A stretch of 8,693 bases of DNA. Source: an uncultured Agitococcus sp. (GTDB lineage Bacteria; Pseudomonadota; Gammaproteobacteria; Pseudomonadales; Moraxellaceae). Positions 6,052 through 8,693 of the stretch are shown one piece after another (within the stretch, counting starts at the first letter, position 1; each line of letters begins with the position of its first letter). The position numbers were made by a program, and so were the translations under genes. The stretch covers positions 1 through 8,693 of the forward strand of contig NZ_CALETI010000087.1 in NCBI RefSeq assembly GCF_937920075.1, in the 5' to 3' direction. Under the pieces are notes generated by a model, which worked only from the letters and a program-made list of their open reading frames with translations, had not been told where the DNA came from and made no database searches.

Positions 6052-6366
6052 TTATCGTGGGTTTCGTACTTCACAGCTTACATTTCTATTAAATAATAAA
6101 CTCTTAAATTTATTCTTAATACCCATTTGTTGTTCAGGACTAATAGGTTGTACATCATTACACAGAACAAATTTCGTATATAAATGTGCGAATACAAAAT
6201 CACAAACTTCTTCTTTTGTTATTAGTCCATGTTTGTAGGAGTTCATTAACTCCTTCTCTATTAACTTAGGTTCAATATAAGTTTGTATTTCATTGATTTG
6301 GAGCGTCTTCCCTGTATACAAAAATATAAATTCAGCCAAACACTCCAAAACGTTTATGCTTAACAT
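6052..6366 (-). CDS. Hypothetical protein, AT-rich, convergent with the antitoxin-like gene
   Basis: I do not recognise a family for this 104-residue open frame. It reads as a plausible small soluble helical protein, with alternating charged and hydrophobic residues (for example TYIEPKLIEKELMNSYKHGLITKEEV at about 29-54), three cysteines and no signal peptide or clear membrane segment. It is preferred over the 64-residue frame on the opposite strand, which needs a TTG start and overlaps it almost fully. The Shine-Dalgarno before the ATG is poor. A better AAGGAG lies just before an internal Met (residue 41), so a shorter product is possible. It appears more AT-rich than the flanking genes and, together with the orphan antitoxin-like gene, may be acquired or decaying DNA. 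Confidence 0.5.
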   Translation of the reverse strand: MLSINVLECLAEFIFLYTGKTLQINEIQTYIEPKLIEKELMNSYKHGLITKEEVCDFVFAHLYTKFVLCNDVQPISPEQQMGIKNKFKSLLFNRNVSCEVRNPR

Positions 6367-6422
6367 ACGTTATTGCTCATATTAATAATCAACACCCACC
6401 AAGCCTACACAAATTATATTGC

Positions 6423-6460
6423 CTTAAGCAATCCTTAAGTTTTGTCATTTATTGTATTAT
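6423..6460 (+). promoter_or_regulatory. Candidate PmrA-type box and -10 element upstream of the response regulator
   Basis: CTTAAG (6423-6428) and CTTAAG (6434-6439) are separated by CAATC, giving an 11-bp period. A -10-like TATTAT lies at 6455-6460, placing the second half-site over the -35 position. The site is nearly identical to the one at 2612-2628. It lies about 75 bases before the regulator start, which suggests autoregulation. Confidence 0.7.
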
Positions 6461-6512
6461 GCTGCCAAAGCCGATTTAAGCTAAAGCATTACAAAACATA
6501 GGGTTATGGCGT

Positions 6513-7175
6513 ATGCGTATTTTATTAGTTGAAGATGATTTGATGCTTGGACAAACCTTACAACGCGCCTTAGAGCCACAAGGTTACACCGTGGATTGGC
6601 TGCGTGATGGTAGCCAAGCACTACAAGCAATTTTAGACCAACACATAGACCTAATTATTTTAGATTTAGGCTTGCCCAAAATTGACGGCATGAGTGTACT
6701 TAAACAAGCCCGACTTAAAGGCATTCAAACACCTGTCTTAATTTTAACTGCACGCGATACCACCCAAGACAAAGTACAAGGTTTGGATGCAGGCGCAGAC
6801 GATTATTTATTAAAACCCTTTGATTTAGCCGAACTCTATGCACGGATTCGTGCTTTAACTCGTCGTGCCAATGGCCGAGCCGAAAGCCAAATTTGTTATG
6901 GCGACTTACGTTTAGAACCACAAAATCAACGTATTTTTTATCAAGATAAAGAAATTAGCCTCCACCGCCGTGAATTTATGGTGCTACACGAACTACTCGA
7001 AAATGTTGGCAAAGTGCTCACTCGTCAAAAACTCGAACAAAGTTTATATGGATGGGGCGAAGACATTGAAAGCAATGCCTTAGAAGTACACATTCATCAT
7101 TTACGCAAAAAACTCTATCCCGAACTGATTAAAACCGTGCGTGGTATTGGCTACATTATAGAGAAACATAAATGA
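6513..7175 (+). CDS. pmrA: OmpR/PhoB-family response regulator, PmrA/QseB type
   Basis: This is a 220-residue DNA-binding response regulator. The receiver domain (about 1-118) has the acidic cluster E7-D8-D9, phospho-acceptor D51 in LIILDLGLP, T79 in LILTARD, and K101 in LLKPFD. The C-terminal winged helix (about 125-218) has the recognition-helix and wing pattern SNALEVHIHHLRKKL and ends in VRGIGYII. All catalytic positions are intact. The ATG at 6513 has AGGG about 9 bases upstream. An out-of-frame ATG at 6506 opens only 8 codons. The 3' end overlaps the kinase start by 4 bases (ATGA). Assignment to PmrA over QseB rests on the CTTAAG-type direct repeat in its promoter and the EptA-like gene after the kinase. 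The two families are close, so the symbol is tentative. Confidence 0.85.
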   Translation: MRILLVEDDLMLGQTLQRALEPQGYTVDWLRDGSQALQAILDQHIDLIILDLGLPKIDGMSVLKQARLKGIQTPVLILTARDTTQDKVQGLDAGADDYLLKPFDLAELYARIRALTRRANGRAESQICYGDLRLEPQNQRIFYQDKEISLHRREFMVLHELLENVGKVLTRQKLEQSLYGWGEDIESNALEVHIHHLRKKLYPELIKTVRGIGYIIEKHK

Positions 7176-8569
7176 AGTCGATTCGCCAATATCTTCTACT
7201 TGGCTTATTTGGCGCATTACTATTGTCGTCTTGTGCCTCATTTTTAATTAGTTATGTGGCCAGCACTCACGAAATAAGCGAACTACATGATGCACAACTG
7301 ATTGAAAATTCTAGATTTATTGAAGGTTTTCTTAATCAAAAACCGCATAAACTGAATATTGAGCAAATCAATCAAGCTCTCTCTCAAGTCAAAGCGACCC
7401 ATTTAGAAGAAGGTGAAGATTTTAATGCCGATGCCCACGCTTACGAACGTAAAGTGGCTATTCAAGTGTGGGACAAACAAGGAAAATTAATTTTAAGCAC
7501 CCCTAGTGCACCTACACACGCACTTTCGCCCCTACAAAAAGGTTTTTTTCAACAAAAATCAGGTAAACATACATGGTTTATTTATACCCATCAAATTCCT
7601 GCTAATCACTATTGGTTAATGGTTGCCGAGCGTTCTGATATTCGTGAAGAAATGTTGCATAACATTTTATTTAGTATGTTATCAGGGACAATTATTGCCA
7701 TTGTCATGATTATGATTTTAATTGGTAATGTGATTAAACGTGGCTTATTACCGCTCACTCAATTATCACGAGCAATGCAAGAGCGTGATTTAGACTATTT
7801 ACAGCCTGTTAAATTAACCAATAATCCACCTAATGAGCTTCGCCCCGTATTACATGCACTCAATCACCTATTAGATCGTTTGGATGAAGGCATTGAACGT
7901 GAGCGTCGCTTTTTAGCAGATGCTGCTCATGAGTTACGCACCCCATTATCTGTACTAAAATTGCAGTTACAACTGGCCAGTGATGCCACTACCTTTGAAC
8001 AAAAACAACAAGGAATCGAAGATGCCTTAGTAGGCGTTGATCGTAGCACACACACCGTTGAGCAATTATTAACCTTGGCGCGTTTGGAAGCCAACAAACA
8101 AGCGTTGCAACGTGATGCGATTGATTTAGTTAGTTTGGTGCAAGAAGTGACTGCTGCTCTTTATCCTTTAGCACAACAAAAAGAGCAAAATTTAGAATTA
8201 GACTATCAACAAGATTTAATGATATTCAAAGCCAATCGGGTGTTAATGAATGTTTTAGTGCGTAATTTAATCGAAAATGCGATTAAATACTCACCCTCTA
8301 ACAGCAGCATACAAGTATTACTTAAACAAGATGATAATCAACTCTGTTTAGAAGTGTGCGATCAAGGCCAAGGTGTCCCAGAAGAAGATTTAATGCACCT
8401 GACACAACGTTTTTATCGCCATGAACAAAGTTCAGATACACGAGGGACAGGCTTAGGTTTATCTATTGTACAAAAAATTATTGATTTGCATGATGGAAAA
8501 ATTACCTTTCAAAATCGTCCTACTGGTGGCCTATCGGTCAATGTTTATTTTCCTAACTCTTTAAATTGA
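7172..8569 (+). CDS. pmrB: Sensor histidine kinase, PmrB/QseC type
   Basis: This 465-residue inner-membrane kinase pairs with the overlapping regulator. Transmembrane segment 1 is at about 7-29, a periplasmic sensor region at about 30-163, and transmembrane segment 2 at about 164-186. A HAMP linker follows (about 187-240), then the dimerisation and phospho-acceptor helix with H253 in AAHELRTPL. The ATP-binding domain has the N-box RNLIENAIKYS (N365, N369), G1 DQGQGVP (397-403), the F-box RFYR and G2 GTGLGLSI (425-432), so it should be active as kinase and phosphatase. The sensor region holds an acidic stretch LEEGED (78-83) that contains an ExxE, a pattern linked to Fe3+ sensing in PmrB. That is weak evidence. 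The segment VAIQVWDKQGKLILST is typical of the QseC/PmrB group. The stop is separated by one base from the next gene. Confidence 0.87.
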   Translation: MKSIRQYLLLGLFGALLLSSCASFLISYVASTHEISELHDAQLIENSRFIEGFLNQKPHKLNIEQINQALSQVKATHLEEGEDFNADAHAYERKVAIQVWDKQGKLILSTPSAPTHALSPLQKGFFQQKSGKHTWFIYTHQIPANHYWLMVAERSDIREEMLHNILFSMLSGTIIAIVMIMILIGNVIKRGLLPLTQLSRAMQERDLDYLQPVKLTNNPPNELRPVLHALNHLLDRLDEGIERERRFLADAAHELRTPLSVLKLQLQLASDATTFEQKQQGIEDALVGVDRSTHTVEQLLTLARLEANKQALQRDAIDLVSLVQEVTAALYPLAQQKEQNLELDYQQDLMIFKANRVLMNVLVRNLIENAIKYSPSNSSIQVLLKQDDNQLCLEVCDQGQGVPEEDLMHLTQRFYRHEQSSDTRGTGLGLSIVQKIIDLHDGKITFQNRPTGGLSVNVYFPNSLN

Positions 8570-8570
8570 T

Positions 8571-8693
8571 ATGCTTAAATCTTTTTTAAATCACTTATCT
8601 TGGCGTAGCCCTGCGGTCATTAATGCTTTATTGGCTTTATGGTTTACTTGTATTACTAACACCGCTTTTTTTGAAAAAATTTGGCAATTAACA
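8571..8693 (+). CDS. eptA: EptA-like phosphoethanolamine transferase, N-terminus only
   Basis: The first 41 codons run off the window end. The ATG begins one base after the kinase stop, with no clear Shine-Dalgarno, so translation is probably coupled to the kinase. Visible sequence is a short polar start with SWRSPAVINALLALWFTC entering the first membrane helix, then NTAFFEKI. This resembles the start of lipid A phosphoethanolamine transferases of the EptA/PmrC family, which decorate lipid A and reduce binding of cationic peptides. The catalytic periplasmic domain is not in the window. The call depends on this short match and on the PmrAB-like context. Confidence 0.6.
   Translation, partial: MLKSFLNHLSWRSPAVINALLALWFTCITNTAFFEKIWQLT

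Noticed and set aside
6103..6120. CTTAAA and CTTAAT pair resembling a PmrA box
   Set aside because: The half-sites are 12 bp apart instead of 11 and lie inside the minus-strand hypothetical gene, not upstream of a start.
6044..6238. 64-residue plus-strand frame with a lipobox-like LIGC
   Set aside because: It needs a TTG start directly after the antitoxin stop, has no ribosome-binding site and is almost wholly antisense to the more coherent 104-residue minus-strand frame.
6506..6532. Eight-codon upstream frame overlapping the response-regulator start
   Set aside because: Its ATG is only 2 bases from the AGGG, whereas the regulator ATG is 9 bases away. There is no evidence that it is translated.

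Overview
This window looks like chromosomal DNA from an AT-leaning gammaproteobacterium. The evidence is a PmrAB/QseBC-type two-component pair running into a phosphoethanolamine-transferase start, a full three-domain DsbD, an outer-membrane barrel and Gram-negative lipoprotein signals. A Moraxellaceae-like or related lineage is a plausible guess, but no rRNA or marker gene is present to confirm it. No insertion sequence, tRNA, rRNA or CRISPR array is visible.

Layout from left to right. The 3' part of a START-domain protein (+) ends at a perfect bidirectional terminator that it shares with dsbD (-). A 272-bp divergent promoter region separates dsbD from a four-gene set on the + strand: a TlpA/ResA-like periplasmic thioredoxin, a 75-residue DUF4266 lipoprotein ending in Gly-Gly-Gly-Cys-Gly-Cys-Asn, a DUF3570 outer-membrane beta-barrel candidate, and an ApbE-family FAD:protein FMN transferase. 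Two 71-bp copies of one palindromic repeat lie in the two gaps of this set and bracket the DUF4266-DUF3570 pair. Next come a small orphan antitoxin-like gene (+) and a convergent AT-rich hypothetical gene (-). The window ends with a response regulator, an overlapping sensor kinase and the first 41 codons of an EptA-like phosphoethanolamine transferase.

The most interesting unit is the thioredoxin/DUF4266/DUF3570/ApbE set, which looks like an envelope redox or cofactor system without an assigned function. DUF3570 carries D-S-L-T-G-A-S (residues 84-90), which resembles the motif on which ApbE enzymes attach FMN. DUF4266 has a Cys-Gly-Cys tail suited to thiol or metal chemistry. The thioredoxin could act on that tail, and the divergent DsbD could supply it with electrons.

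Regulation ties the window together. Direct repeats of CTTAAG-like hexamers at 11-bp period, the form of a PmrA box, occur upstream of the response regulator (6423-6439), upstream of the thioredoxin operon (2612-2628), and in the opposite orientation upstream of dsbD (2482-2498). The first two are 17/18 identical over their extended cores. This suggests that the PmrA-like regulator controls itself and the kinase and transferase genes, and also dsbD and the DUF4266/DUF3570/ApbE system. That is an inference from sequence only.
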